Source: Gnetum montanum
Taxonomy: Eukaryota; Streptophyta; Gnetopsida; Gnetales; Gnetaceae
Length of the DNA: 60,000 bases
Direction: 5' to 3'
Assembly: GCA_015680685.1 (NCBI GenBank)
Contig: MNCI01009594.1
Location: forward strand, 440,143 to 500,142
Shown here: one piece after another, positions 22,441 to 32,429 of the stretch
Position numbering within the stretch: position 1 is the first letter of the stretch
Layout: the number at the start of each line of letters is the position of its first letter
Notes under the pieces: model-generated
Databases searched by the model: none
The model's input: the letters and a program-made list of their open reading frames with translations, nothing else
What the model was told of the DNA's origin: nothing
Made by a program: the position numbers and the translations under genes

Positions 22441-22794
22441 TGATTAGGTCTAGTTTCAACTATCTTGTGAGATTTTTGTGTGGACTTGCTAAGGCTAAAG
22501 GTGTGGAGAGATCACGATGGATTTCCATTTGCCTCTTAACTTTTCAAAATGAGACGAAAGTTTGGTTAAGAGGCACCTGTTGGTAGCAATCATGTATAAC
22601 GAAAACTTGCGACGCAATGCCAAAATGTAATCAGTGAAGGATGATGTAGAGATTAAAATTTTTCTAGTATAAAGTCATGGAATACTGTTATAGCATGGAG
22701 ATGCAGAGCTACTAAATTAGGAAATGCAAATGGTCAACATGAGAACGTCAAACTATTGAGGAAAGAAAATGTCAAACTACCAATGCGAAAATGT

Positions 22795-23090
22795 GAGATT
22801 TCTAGTTTAGTGTCATTGTGGACTACGAACGTATAATAGATTGAAACATGCTAGTTTAGGGTCTTTTCGGACCGCAAAAGTTGCAACTATGCTGGGGCTT
22901 GCTAGTTTAAGGCCTTTCTGGACCATTAACGAGAATGGAATGCTACACTAAAAAAATGCTAGTTTAAGGTCTTTCTAGACCGGTGAAAGCACAACTATGC
23001 TATGATTGGTAATTTAAGGTCTTTTCGGACCGTGATAATTAAAAATATGCGACGATTGCTAGTTTAAGGTCTTTCTGGACAGTGATAATC
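22795..23090. repeat. Tandem repeat of about 60 bp next to the antisense promoter
   Basis: Five or six units with the core GCTAGTTTAAGGTCTTTCTG followed by GACCGTGATAA, separated by variable A-rich stretches. The core is the reverse complement of the CCTTAAACTAGC minisatellite in the 3' noncoding blocks of C (6850-6960) and D (43990-44400). It lies between RT and the start of the antisense gene. Bases 22441-22794 show no gene. Confidence 0.78.
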
Positions 23091-23260
23091 AAAAATATAT
23101 TTTTTTCATTTTTCTGGAAAGCAAACTATTAGTTTGAAGCATGTCAAGGTTTTAATGCTAACAGTGCCACGATGTTGTGGCGAGCATGCTACGCTGTATG
23201 AAGCACTCTGCATTAAACAGAGAGAGAGAGTAGAAAGTTTCCCTTTTTTACCATTACAGA

Positions 23261-23272
23261 CATAAATAGGGA
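23261..23272 (+). promoter_or_regulatory. Candidate TATA box of the antisense gene in element B
   Basis: CATAAATAGGG on the plus strand, about 155 bp before the first ATG (23419). It is preceded by a GA repeat (23219-23232). Position and spacing suit a plant core promoter; no transcript evidence is available here. Confidence 0.4.
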
Positions 23273-23418
23273 TTAAACCCTAGTAAGCTTGCCATTCTCA
23301 CTGTAAGAGCACAAAGCCCATATTGAAAGCACAAGGTGATTTCGGAGTGTAGAGTGATTGTGCTAGCAGCGAGCAAGGCAGTTTTCTGCACAGAGGTGAA
23401 GAAAAAACCGCAAGCAAG

Positions 23419-26400
23419 ATGATGTCTCCGAAGAAGGGACACACGAATTTGGCACTTGCAAAGGTTGATGAGGTGAAGCAAACCCTAGGGCAAGTGACAT
23501 AGGCATGCATCATGGCATAAAAGAATATTTCATTAACCTAGTAGGCTTCTATGCTTCCTCAATTTTTTCGTGATTCTGTTATCATTTTTTACTTCTGTTG
23601 TTCTCTGCTTTCATTTTTCTTTCTAGTCTTAGTTTTTTGTGTTTTCTGTCATTGCATTTCTTTGGCCTTTGCATCATTGTTATTTCCATTTCGGCCACGG
23701 TGGATGCACAAATGCTAGGCAATTGTTGTATGCAAGGTCGCTTAAACTACTGTCATCGTAGCTATCATAGCCATAGGGGTTCATGCAGTTTAATTTACTT
23801 TCCCTTCGAATGGCCTGACATAGGACCTTCAGGAAGGTTAGGCCATGCATGATGTGAGAGTATGACATGTGTTTGATTGTTAATTACCCTATTATGGTTA
23901 ATTGCTCTATTGCTACGCTAGGCTATTTTTGATATGCTACTGCTCTCATGTTCTTGCTACGCTATGTGTGGAAAATGGAGTTATGCTATGCTATATGCAT
24001 GAATTGTTAAGTATTACTATGTTGCATGTGCATTGCACTTAGACATGATGCTAAGACTTGTTGGTTGCATGGCGCAGGATGGGGCTAAGGCCAATCCTGA
24101 TTGTTTTGGAAGTTAAGGGGGTCCTATGTCATGTAAGAAGACCTGTGGCCAATGCTCCCTTATCCCAGATATGTGTGGGAGAGTGGGGGCTCTAGTTCAA
24201 GAAAGGGGCATGGGACTTCCTACAATTCCTCCTCAATCACTTTAGTGTGATTGTTTTGTTCTCCCTAGAGGAGGAGGAGGCAGCCGACATAACAAAAGCC
24301 ATATTGCCTAGGGCAAGTCGGGGCATTCTGAGATTTTTGACTAATGGGACAATCATGAGTAGGTAGGGAGAATGATCTAGTCACGCAACAAGGTTAAAGC
24401 ATCTAGTCTAGATCTTGGAAATGGCTAAGTACAGCTACTACCACTACTTCAACACATTCTTTCTCACACATTACATGGTGATGTGCTTCCAGAACCCTTA
24501 GGGAACTGTCTACTATGCTGGAAGGTGATTTTTGCAGCCATGATCTACTGTGTTTGTGCGATGCTGGCCATATTGGCCAAATGCTAATAGTATGCATTTT
24601 CTACTAGGTTCTTCATCAACAAGGATGGCATTCATTATTGACTGGGTTTGTTGGCTACAGCACAGATAGCCCTACAAGAGTTCTCTTCTGCTAAGAACCT
24701 TCGGGTGGGCATGATCAGTCAATAAGGAGGTGAATACCACACCTACCCAGGAAAATATTCTATTCCCTATGATCAGTGTGAAAGGTAGGGTTGGTTGGAT
24801 GAGGAGTGGGTAGAACCCTTCAAACTGATCACGGCTGAACAAGTTCTGGTTGAACTTCTACACTTCCCATTACCATATAGGCTCAATAAGCCAAACAGTA
24901 AGTGTTGGGTGCTTAAGTTTTTTTTGAAATTCTTATATTTTCTAGGTTTTTATGCTAATTTTTTTTGTGAAAACTATTGCAAGGGTGAAGAAGCCCCAGG
25001 AGGTGATGGTGGTAACTACCGAGACGCAAGGGGCAAATATCTACTTTAAGTACAGTGAAGTAGAACTGAGCCAACGCTGGATAAACCATGGGGCTTCAGA
25101 CTCCTTGGTCTAGAACATCCAAGACGCTGGGCTTATGGATCTGTTCATGGTCCCAAATCTAAGTGTTCCTATCATTAAGATACTTTCTCTTGTCAACTCC
25201 TTTTTTGAAAAGATGGGCCACTTCCGCACTCACATACAGGGCATGTGGGTGGTCATTGAAATCAATGACCAGCTGTTTGCGCACCTGTTTGGTGTCCCTA
25301 CCAATGATGTTCTCATAGGGTCGAAGGGAAAAAAGGAGTTGATCCTTCAGAAGAAGGATATTCAGGAGTGGTTGGGGCTCGTTAAGGAGTGAAAAGGGTT
25401 TCCCATGGAGAAGCTCAAGGATGGACCTACCAAGGAGGTCTACCTTATCTTCTGGGCTTGTGCATTCCCCCAGCTGCTTACCCAAGGAAAGGTCATGGGG
25501 CTTGAGTAGGCCTAGATAATGTCGGAGGTCATGGAAGAAGGGGCCCATTACAACTGGGCTAGTTTCCTATGTAAAGGCTTCTAGGCTGAAATATTGGGAC
25601 TCCACTAGAAATCGGAGTCCTAATCCAACATACATTATGCCTTCTACATAGGCTACTTGAAGTAGTTCATGGAGTTTCTGGTGGTTCATGAGAATGGAGT
25701 CTAAGTCATGCGAAATCACAACCATATTTCTAGACCATGGATTTGCTAGATCCTCCAGACCACACAAGCCCAAGATCCCCTAGAAATAATTAGGAAGTCG
25801 TTCTCTATGACAACCAAGGATTGGGCAGCTCACAACATTCGTGGCTAGGATAGCATAGGAGAGACACCACCTGCTATAGTTGGTAGCATGTTGCGGGGAG
25901 AACGTCTCATAGCCAATACTGTGCCCAAGGAGTTGTAGTGGAAGAGGCCTCCCCTGGGTAAGGAAACCCTTCATGTGGAGGAAGAGGAGGGGTGAAGGCT
26001 ATGGCTTAAGTTGCAGAGGAAGCAACCCCCGATTAGTAAACGCTTTTGTCTAATGCTTACCTTGTTATTGTTTGCTATGCTATGCTATGCTAGGTGGTGT
26101 AGCATAGCATAGCACCTACCTTGAGCTAACTTGCAAACATGTTTCTTTGTTAGTAGAGGAAGAAGAAGAAGAGGAAGAAGGTAATGAGGAAGTGTCGGCC
26201 CCTAAAACGGGGGCCACAAATAAAGACACGGAGGCCCCAATCTTGGAAGAAAAGGTCCCGGTCAAACATAAGGAAGCTTTTGCTACTAGGTCAGGGGCTC
26301 TTGTCATCAGGGAGCATCTTCCTACCAATGAAGAGGCACCTCCCTTGAATTAAAAAGACACTCATCTCCTAAAATAAAAGGCACCAACGCATGAGGAAGG

Positions 26401-27850
26401 GGCTTGTGTAGACTCGGTAGGGCCTTCTACCAAGGCTACCACCATCATCTTACATTAGCAAGAAGAGAGACCGTAGTTGGATGCTAGTGAGTTTGGCAAT
26501 ATGTCTACCTTATCATAGTCCATTTCAGCCATTGCTGATATTCTTAGTCATGTAACATGTGCTACTGTTGATGCCATAGGACCCCCTTCGATTCGTGTAG
26601 ATTCATGGGCTGAGATCCTTGACAAGTTTATGTTCATGCAAGGGCTTGACGATGACATGATCAAACACCTTCATCAGGTAGACCCTGATGTGGGTAAGTA
26701 GTAGTGTTAAGTGCTTTCATGTTGTTATGCTAGAAAATTCTGAGTTTGTTGATCTTGCTACGCTAATGCGATTTCTATGCTCTTTGTTTCATGGCAACCT
26801 CTTGGCTTAAATGAGACCCGACACAGCCTATGAAAGTCTGTGTTGTGCCTACATTTCCACCTGAAGTGACTGAGGTGTCTTTTCATGCATATGATGAGGC
26901 TTGCAAATGCATTTTGCACTCAACACACTCCTTGTGGGAGTATAATCCCATCAATGAGAACCTATGGAAATGGGTCCAAAGAGCTGGGCGAAGAGAGGCT
27001 GACCTGGTCATTGAGGTGGAGGATCTCAAGTCGAGGAATGAGTTCCTCATAGCCCATGACACTAATAATGAGCACTAGTACATGGTTGTGGTAGACTATG
27101 CTAGGTTTTCGACTATCGCACGTCAGAACGTTGAAGCCACTCGCGAGATAATCAAACAACAAATGTAGATGGACTTGCTAGCATAGAAGTGTTAAAATTG
27201 GAAAGATTTTCATGCCAAGGTTTATGAATGGGAGTAGTCCCAAAGAAACCACAAATACATGTACAAGTTGAAAAATTACAACCACCGTAAACTATACAAA
27301 GATGTTGTTGTGGAGGTATTTACGTATGAAGCATTTGTAAATGCCATCAACGCTTCTGAGGCCTATGCCAATTTCAAAGAGCAGGTAAAGGTTACAGAAT
27401 CTCCTAACCTAAAAGTTGACCTTCCCATAGGAGATACCACAATTGTCTCCTTTTCTTTGGGATAACCAAGGTGGACAACCACTAAAAGGGAGAGAGCTAT
27501 TGCAGATGTTGAACCCAGCAATAGGCGTTGGATGGACATAATGGCAAAGGAGGTCTGGCATCGCCTCAGGCTTGGTTTATACCATATACCTTTTAAGATG
27601 GACGCAAGCCCTTCTCAAGTTAGTCACTTTACTTTATTGATGGTTATGCTCTCTTGTAGCTTGCGTTTGTTGCCCCAAGTAACTACTTCACTCCTATGAT
27701 GCAGGCTCCACATGAGGGCGCAAGGCCCGTAGGAGGGAAGGAAGAACCAATGGAGGACAATGTAGGGGAAGATGATACATAAGGAAATAATGGAGGGATG
27801 AACAGTGAAGAGGATGCAAACAGAGATGGCCCATGATCGCCTGGGATTTC
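23419..27850 (+). pseudogene. Antisense gene of element B, intron-containing, between protease and RT
   Basis: Lies opposite to gag-pol. Possible first exon at 23419 (MMSPKKGHTN). After acceptor GCGCAG (24077): PILIVLEVKGVLCH, GAWDFLQFLLNHFSVIV, ILPRASRGILRF, resembling an FCP1/NIF-type HAD phosphatase with the two nucleophile-loop aspartates replaced (E, K). Then FFINKDGIHY, EFSSAKNLRVG, YPGKYSIPYDQC and WLDEEWVEPF (to 24897); likely intron 24898-24983 (GTAAGTG...TGCAAG); FKYSEVELSQRW, GLMDLFMVPN, IEINDQLFAHLFGVP, DIQEWLG, LLTQGKVMG, HYNWASFLC (to about 25560), which resembles domains annotated in plants as mobile-domain or putative plant transposon proteins. An acidic Glu-rich linker (26150-26350), donor GTAAGTA at 26694, and a hydrophilic coiled-coil-like tail (26830-27465) follow; it ends near 27850. 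It aligns in order with element A's minus-strand copy over the first half. Stops and frame breaks show it is decayed. Function unknown. Confidence 0.68.
26078..26114. repeat. Perfect 15-bp inverted repeat in a likely intron of the antisense gene
   Basis: TGCTATGCTATGCTA, 7-base spacer GGTGGTG, then TAGCATAGCATAGCA. It is made of the same TAGCATAGC units as the palindromes of element B's LTR U3. It lies between the transposon-protein-like region and the Glu-rich exon. Confidence 0.9.
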
Positions 27851-28229
27851 TTTTTGAAATTTTGAAGTTTGAAATTTTGTAAACATTTTGTGAACATTGT
27901 CAATAGGCAAAAATTTTGAATAGAGAAAATAATTTCAGAAAAGAAATTGTTTCTATGTTAACTTGTGTATCACATATGTGCTGCATTTTGTAGAAACAAT
28001 GTTCATGCTTTCATTTCCTAGTTTTAGGCCATTTCAGGCCATTGCATAGCATGCCAAAAGGATGGCATGTTAACAAAGAAAAACATAATGAATGCATGAG
28101 GGATGGCAAACTGGGCAAGAAGTAGTAGGGTTTCTACACTATGCATAGCTACCTCTTGACCCGTTGTGGGTTGATCGGAAGGTAAGGTCAAGGTGTTTCA
28201 CCAGGGCCCTCGTTCACATCATTGTCCCC

Positions 28230-28760
28230 TGCTTAAAAGGGTAACTTAACCCATGTGTTTTCATTTTGGTAACTGGCTTGGTGAGCTGATTCTCCTATTG
28301 GATGATTAATGTCTACATGAGCAAGTGCCTCATTCTCAAAGGTTACAACCTCTGAGTCCTGCTCCATGTCTATGTTACTAATTGCTTATGCTGCTACTTT
28401 GTCACCATGGATCACCACCTCCTTGCCTACGTATGGTAGGTGGATTTCCTAGTGTATAGGTGAGGAGACGACCCTAATTTGTGCTAACCATGATCTCCCC
28501 AAGATTAGGTTAAACCTGGGCATTTCCTCAACTACGATGAATGTTGCGTTTGTGGGCAACTGGTCCCCTGCTACGAAGTCTATGTGAACTATGCCTTTCA
28601 CTAGGATGCATGTCCTATTGAATGACCTTAGACATAACGTTGTTGTGGGTTTGATCTGGTCAACCAAGCCCAACTTGTCCACAATAGGAAAAGGGATGAC
28701 ATTCATGGTAGCCCCATCATCAATGTGTACCCTTCAGATCTGGTGTTGGCTAACCTGAAT
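28230..28760 (-). pseudogene. pro: Aspartic protease of element B
   Basis: Minus strand: HIDDGATMNVIPFPIVDKLG, CLRSFNRT, FNLILGRSWLAQIRVVSSPI, then EVVIHGDK and SNIDMEQ. It is open over 28706-28449. Active-site loop D-D-G as in C and D. The ILGRxWL segment is intact. It follows the connector 28988-28734 (FFSHHEALIYMLTMISADEDMPVEEE). Downstream (28230-27860) the strand carries no coding sequence before the antisense gene's 3' end; this would be the place of the donor of the protease-RT intron, if there is one. Confidence 0.8.
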
Positions 28761-28769
28761 TGTGATGAA

Positions 28770-29985
28770 AAGGGGTGGTGTCATCACCTGAGCCCTTTCA
28801 AGATCTTCCCTAATGGCATCATTGCTAAAAGTTAATTGGGATGGCACAGGCTCTACACGTGTAGAGGGAAGCATGACCAAGTGGATCACTTCCTCTTCTA
28901 CTGGCATGTCTTCGTCAGCCGAAATCATTGTCAACATGTAGATTAGAGCCTCGTGGTGGGAAAAAAATGTCATGATTAGGTTGTACAAGATCAGTGTAGC
29001 ATTTTTCTATTTTATGGCTTGCTTGACCTAAGTGATGGCATCTAGAAGGTTTTGGCCACCCCCCTGTTTAACATTTTTCTCCTTTTCCATTTGTCCTACA
29101 AGATGAATTTCTCAAGGGGGGGCGACTTTGGGTCTAGGTTCAGATCCTTTTTGGTAGGGTGGCACAGACTATGAAGTTATGGAAACGTTCATCTTTGGTG
29201 ATGAAGGTACAAATGCAAGGGGTGGAGATGTAGGCTTGGAAGTACTAGGGTTAGTATTTTGTCTCGGCATCTCACCTACGAAGTGTACTTCCCATTTTTT
29301 AGGACAAGGTTGTTCAACTATTTTATGTGGGGTAGGGGCTATTGAAGGAGTCGGCCCCCTAATGATGAATGGAGCTAATGATGTTAATGGGAGAAGTGGC
29401 ATGGTTTTGCTAACAAATGATGCTAAGATGGATGCCTGACGAGGGACCCTCAGGATGAACGGTTGTTGCGAGCTTTGATTAGCCGTTCATGGGGCTGGTG
29501 CACTACACCGAGGCACATGGACCACAAATGGCTGCTATGGATCACTGTCAATGCCAATGGCATTGATGATGTAACTGGAATTGTTGGCATTGAGGGGGTC
29601 TATGTAGACATGCATAGATTGATTTTCGGAATGTACTAGGTTTCTTTCATCCAATACTAGTTTTCCCTGGTCGATCAATCTCTAGATGTCATCCTACAAC
29701 GCCAGACAGTAATCTGTGTTGTGACCACACTATTGGTGGTAGTCGCAGAACCTATCCAGCCTGAAATCCTTAGGAACTTGGAGCTCATTGGGCAAGGACA
29801 AAGAGGGGTTCCTAAGGAGCTCGTAGTAGCGTTGATGTCTACTAATTTCTTCTTGCAACATTTGCTTGTATTGCATGTGCCCTGTTGCCAACATTTGCTT
29901 CAGAATTTCTGAAGGCTTGAGAGGTAGTGGAGTGTACTTTGAGCAATCTTTGTGCTCAAAGTTTGGCTTCGATTCTATAGATGTC
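28770..29985 (-). pseudogene. gag-pro linker of element B
   Basis: Matches the linker of C: FEHKDCSKYTPLPLKPSEIL (within 30077-29730), LDRFCDYHQ (usual before the protease linker), then repeated PF[VI][VIL].VP-type motifs (about 29640-29330) and a Pro/Ser/Thr-rich stretch (29402-29169). Broken by stops. Function unknown. Confidence 0.6.
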
Positions 29986-31940
29986 TCAGGTGTGGGTAAT
30001 AGAGGTTGTGGCATATTTCCCTGTTTGGGCATGGGGTTAGCTGTAGGCATGGTCAGTTTTTTTTTTCTTGTTACCATTGTTGCTAGGTCTGGGCTTGGCC
30101 TCGGTCACCACAGCAACCACTGTGGTTGTTGGGGCCTTACCGTTGTCCTTCTTTGTGAAGGTGTTTTTGTAAGCGATGTAGGCTGGGTCTTTTCTTGCCT
30201 CAACTGCACCCTGTATACTCTTGGTTTGAGCAAAGGTTTGACTAAGAGTGCAAGGGATGAGGTAGTACAATTTAGACTTAATGAAGTTGTTCACTGCACT
30301 CTTAAAGATGGACAGCAAGTGGGCCTCCGCGATGGACTTGTAGATTTTGTTAAAGGTTATGCTCCAGTGCTGGATGAATTTCTAGACTGGTTCCAAAGGC
30401 TCCTTCTTAACGCTCATCAACTGGTCCAGCATGATTTCTACCTTCAAGTTATACTTGAAGCGCATCATGAATTAGGTTAGAAGCTCTTCTAAAGTTAAAA
30501 TGGATAAGCGCAGCAACACGCAATACCAATCTAAGGATCTCCTGACTAGGGACATGGAAAATACACGAATAATCATGTGCAGCCATTGTTGCAATAGGAA
30601 AAATTCTGATCTAAAGATAACAAGATGTGCGTTGGGATCTCCCTCCCCATCATATTTTGTGAAGTGTGGGAGAGACATCCCCGAGGGTAATGTCAAAGAA
30701 AGAATTTAAGCGTTGATGGGATCATCCTGATAAAAGTCCATGACCTATACCATGTCAAACCCAATAGCTTTAAGGCATTTTATTTCCTCGGTTAGTGTTT
30801 GGATAAGCTAGAATGCTTGATCCAATCCCTATAATGTTGTGGGTGGTTGGGGAACTATCGAGGTAGCTCCCACCTATGGAATGGCAGGGGTAGCAGCTTG
30901 ACCCATTAGTGGTACCATTGGGACTGCCCCTACGAACGGTGCTGCTTGTGTTGTCCACCACCCCATAGGTGGTGCTGTTGGAGCAACAATCGTGGTTTGG
31001 GTTGCCAGATAGACTGCTTGTTTCACCAGTGGAACAGACCATAGTCCCATGTTATGTTGTACCATTTGTGGGTTTTGGTAGGTCTGAGGGAAAACATAAT
31101 GAGACATCTGCGATGCTTGTGGAATAGGCGAAGAAGTGAATAGGGTCCACCACATGGACAAGCCTAGGCCTGCCATAGTGGGTGGAACAGATGTGAGTGT
31201 AGGAATTGAATGGAAGTTGCATATGATTGCAAAGTAGGTACAACATGAACATGTAGTAGGATAGCCATGATTGGTGCATGATGTGCTACAGGAATATGCT
31301 GATGAACAGTTTGCGGAGGCATAGTCGCTACAAATGAAATAGGGGAATAAGGTCATTGATATATCTGGAATGTGACATGGCTACCCATTGTGGTTGTAGT
31401 TGTAGGCTACGAAAGCATAGGCATGATGACAAAGGGAATGGTGATAGACAATAGATCAACCCAGAAGGACTGGGTAGGGGGGATATGAATGGGGTTGGCT
31501 TGACCTCCCTCGTTTGATTGGGAATCGAGTTCCTCCTGTTCATCTTGAAATGCATCATCCTTGTTGGACGTTGTGTCCTATTGCTTCCTAAGCCTAGCCA
31601 GCTGAATTAGCTAGTCTAAAAGCCTTTGGGTTGCCTGTGTCAAAGGTATGTAAATGCTGGGAGTGGGAACAAACTACTTCCCATCACCATAAGCAAACTC
31701 GAAGCTACGTTTGCTCTCGAACTCGTGTACATCCAAAGGCAGGTTTTCCTGAACCTTTGCATAGATGAAGTTATATTGCTCATGTTGCTAGTCCAAGCCC
31801 TCAGGTCCTCAGTTTTGGATCCTAAGGGATCGATGGGTTTCCAGCATTTGGTTCAATGGTTATTTGATAGCAGTAATGCCTTGAACCATGATGGGAACCT
31901 CCACATTGAAGGTGTTAGCACTAGTAGTTGTGGAAGCCAT
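29986..31940 (-). pseudogene. gag: gag of element B
   Basis: Likely start at 31940 (MASTTTSANTFNVEVP), then EQYNFIYAKVQENLPLD, which matches the gag N-terminus of C. A Pro/Gln-rich middle (31356-30874) is followed by the capsid-like core: LPHFTKYDGEGDPNAHLVIF, SLVRRSLDWYCVL, FIQHWSITF, SAVNNFIKSKLYYLIPCTLSQTF (30700-30200), and a Lys-rich tail (30120-30060). About eight stops remain between these parts. No zinc knuckle seen. It would form the virus-like particle shell. Confidence 0.78.
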
Positions 31941-32403
31941 TGCTACTAAGCTAGACAGTTTTGCAAATGGAAAAAGCTAAGCAATTTTGCAAATAGAAAA
32001 AGCAAAGAAAATGAATAGCTAAATAGTTTTGCAAATGGAAAAAGAGAAAAATTTGGCAAGCAACCAAAAATAAGGCTTTATGTCTTGCCAAGCTCCCAAG
32101 GAGCTATCAAAGTGACCGTTCTGTATCACACAATGCGTAAACAACTACAAAAGGGTATCACTTTTATGCTAGTGTGTGATGGGGTATAGAACACATGCAA
32201 GACTATCATAAAAAAGAAAGGCAATTCAACTAGCTATCGGAGGCTTTATGTCCTATAGGATTCCCGAGGAACTGTTGAGGCGACCGATCTATACCACACA
32301 ACGCGTAAACAACCACAAACGGGTGTTAAGTTTATGCTAATGCGTATCAGGGTGTAGAAGGCTTACAAGACTACCATGACACATGAAAAAGGCACCCAAA
32401 AAG
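31941..32403 (-). other. Leader of element B with a 168-bp duplication
   Basis: Between PBS and gag start. Bases 32074-32210 and 32242-32382 are two diverged copies of one segment (both begin GGCTTTATGTC and contain ACACAAYGCGTAAACAAC), 168 bp apart. Shorter GTTTTGCAAATGGAAAAAG repeats lie at 31953-32045. No ORF. Confidence 0.75.
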
Positions 32404-32422
32404 GGCCATCCTTCTAGTTCCA
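32404..32422 (-). other. Primer binding site of element B
   Basis: Minus strand TGGAACTAGAAGGATGGCC, 7 bases from the 5' LTR end. Matches the PBS of C and E with a few substitutions. Priming tRNA not identified. Confidence 0.7.
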
Positions 32423-32429
32423 GAAAGAC

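Noticed and set aside
23261-27850. The antisense gene as a separate gene or element inserted by chance in B
   Set aside because: Element A holds the same gene at the same place and orientation relative to pol, and no LTRs, inverted ends or target duplications border it.
29866-30480. 204-codon plus-strand open frame
   Set aside because: It is opposite to the gag core of element B, whose minus-strand peptide matches gag in C and D; no counterpart of the plus frame exists there.
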